A DNA stretch of 5,810 nucleotides from DATKQD01 sp050695655. Lineage in GTDB: Bacteria > Chloroflexota > JAJPGV01. The notes under the pieces are model-generated. The model was not told the DNA's origin and searched no databases. It saw nothing but the letters and a program-made list of their open reading frames with translations. Where the stretch lies: assembly GCA_050695655.1 (NCBI GenBank), contig JBOGTU010000121.1, positions 1 through 5,810 on the forward strand. The letters run 5' to 3'. Made by a program: the position numbers and the translations under genes. Of the stretch, positions 5,103 to 5,810 are shown piece after piece; within the stretch, counting starts at the first letter, position 1, and every line of letters begins with the position of its first letter.

Positions 5103-5810
5103 CACTTTGCTTCCTTTCCTCTCTCTGGGTTGACTTCTTCCAGCAGGGCGTCAATGTCAGCGATGCCTCTTCGCAACAGCGCATCTCGCAAGCGCTCAAG
5201 GAGTTGATCGGACGGCTGGGCCGGTATGGTAGTCGGCGGATCGCTACGCTCGAGGCCAGCGGCAGCGACCTCCAGGTCCTCTTTCTCGACTTGCTCGTAG
5301 AAGGCAAGCGCTGTCCTCACGGTATGGCCGTTCCACTTTGCCACGACCTTCGGCGAGATGCCTCGACGAATGAGCAATGTGGTGACCCGCTTCCGAAAAT
5401 CGTGCGGACGCGCTCGCGGGAGACCAGCCCGATCTTGAGCCCGGTAGAGCGCCTCGCGGAGGCGTCTTGGCTCCAACGGCCGACCCCGTTGGTCGCAGAA
5501 CAAGAAGCCCTCATCGTGCCAGTCACCAGGGTTGTCGACGGCAAACCGCTTTTTGAAGCGCCGGGCGCTTTCGACAGCATCACGGATTGGGGCGTTGAAC
5601 GCCAGGGTGCGCTCACCTTCCTCACCGTTCTTGACATCGCTGTACTGCAGGCGGGGTAATTGCAGCTCATCCGCGATGCGACGATCGTTGGCCCGACGCT
5701 GGCCGACAACGTGAAGGCCGTCATCGCCCACATCCTGATCCCGAACGCCTGCAACCTCACCTATCCGCATTCCCGTGGCCGCCATCGTCATCAGAGGCGC
5801 ATAGGTGAGT
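5102..5810 (-). CDS. Tyrosine recombinase/integrase, catalytic domain (5' end outside window)
   Basis: This is a phage-type integrase that cuts and rejoins DNA through a phosphotyrosine. The reading frame is open to the right edge (LTYAPLM... precedes the ATG at 5791), so the core-binding domain and true start lie outside. Numbered from the ATG at 5791, all catalytic residues are visible: Arg9 in ATGMRIGEV, Lys54 in the beta-hairpin SDVKNGEEGERTL, His130 and Arg133 in RPHDFRKR, His156 in WNGHT (the more usual LGH has become NGH), and Tyr165 in ALAFYEQV. A tail of about 64 residues follows the Tyr, with a helical segment (SDQLLERLRDALLRRG). The gene points toward the tRNA-Ser(GGA) 3' end, ending 46 nt beyond it. 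This fits an integrase of an element inserted at the tRNA and extending rightward. The tail and NGH variant suggest a less common subfamily. Confidence 0.9.
   Translation of the reverse strand, partial: LTYAPLMTMAATGMRIGEVAGVRDQDVGDDGLHVVGQRRANDRRIADELQLPRLQYSDVKNGEEGERTLAFNAPIRDAVESARRFKKRFAVDNPGDWHDEGFLFCDQRGRPLEPRRLREALYRAQDRAGLPRARPHDFRKRVTTLLIRRGISPKVVAKWNGHTVRTALAFYEQVEKEDLEVAAAGLERSDPPTTIPAQPSDQLLERLRDALLRRGIADIDALLEEVNPERGKEAK

Noticed and set aside
4774..5307. Long - strand reading frames across both tRNA-Ser genes, with pieces such as GEIRTPG and GGIRTHEAQ
   Set aside because: They are antisense translations of the two tRNA-Ser genes. Such peptides are a well-known false annotation, and the frames also overlap the end of the recombinase gene.
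4916..5659. A 247-codon + strand frame running through tRNA-Ser(GGA) and antisense to the recombinase
   Set aside because: It crosses a tRNA gene and opposes a recombinase frame with all its catalytic residues.

Overview
The window is high-GC bacterial chromosome from a lineage that amidates lipid II. MurT–GatD is known from Bacillota, Actinomycetota and Chloroflexota. The GC content, short TACACT promoters sitting almost directly on start codons (leaderless-type mRNAs), and a VapBC pair fit Actinomycetota or a Chloroflexota/Dormibacterota-like soil lineage. This placement is inference; no taxonomic marker is present.

Left part (1–2270, + strand): the 3' part of murT, then gatD, then a ROK-family sugar kinase whose start lies 2 nt after the gatD stop. 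MurT and GatD together convert the D-Glu of the peptidoglycan stem peptide to D-isoglutamine. The ROK kinase probably shares their transcript and may supply or recycle sugar phosphates, but its substrate is not readable.

Middle (2337–3037, + strand): a type II toxin–antitoxin pair. It consists of a ribbon-helix-helix-like antitoxin with a likely leaderless GTG start and a PIN-domain (VapC) toxin whose ATG overlaps the antitoxin stop by one base. A convergent spacer of about 150 bp follows.

Next (3186–4713, - strand): a two-gene operon of a 62-residue GatC/AtzG-like small protein and an amidase-signature hydrolase. The amidase has an intact Lys-cisSer-Ser triad and starts at a TTG inside the small gene, behind a strong Shine–Dalgarno.

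Right part (4796–5810): two tandem tRNA-Ser genes (anticodons CGA and GGA), then a tyrosine recombinase on the - strand that ends 46 nt beyond the second tRNA and runs off the right edge. This is the usual arrangement at the end of an integrated element (prophage, ICE or island) using a tRNA 3' end as attachment site. The element body would lie to the right of the window, and everything left of the tRNAs looks like ordinary chromosome.

I found no clearly undescribed system. The most worthwhile leads are the recombinase/tRNA-Ser junction, the repeated TACACT leaderless promoter architecture, the small-subunit/amidase pair, and the ROK kinase coupled to MurT–GatD.
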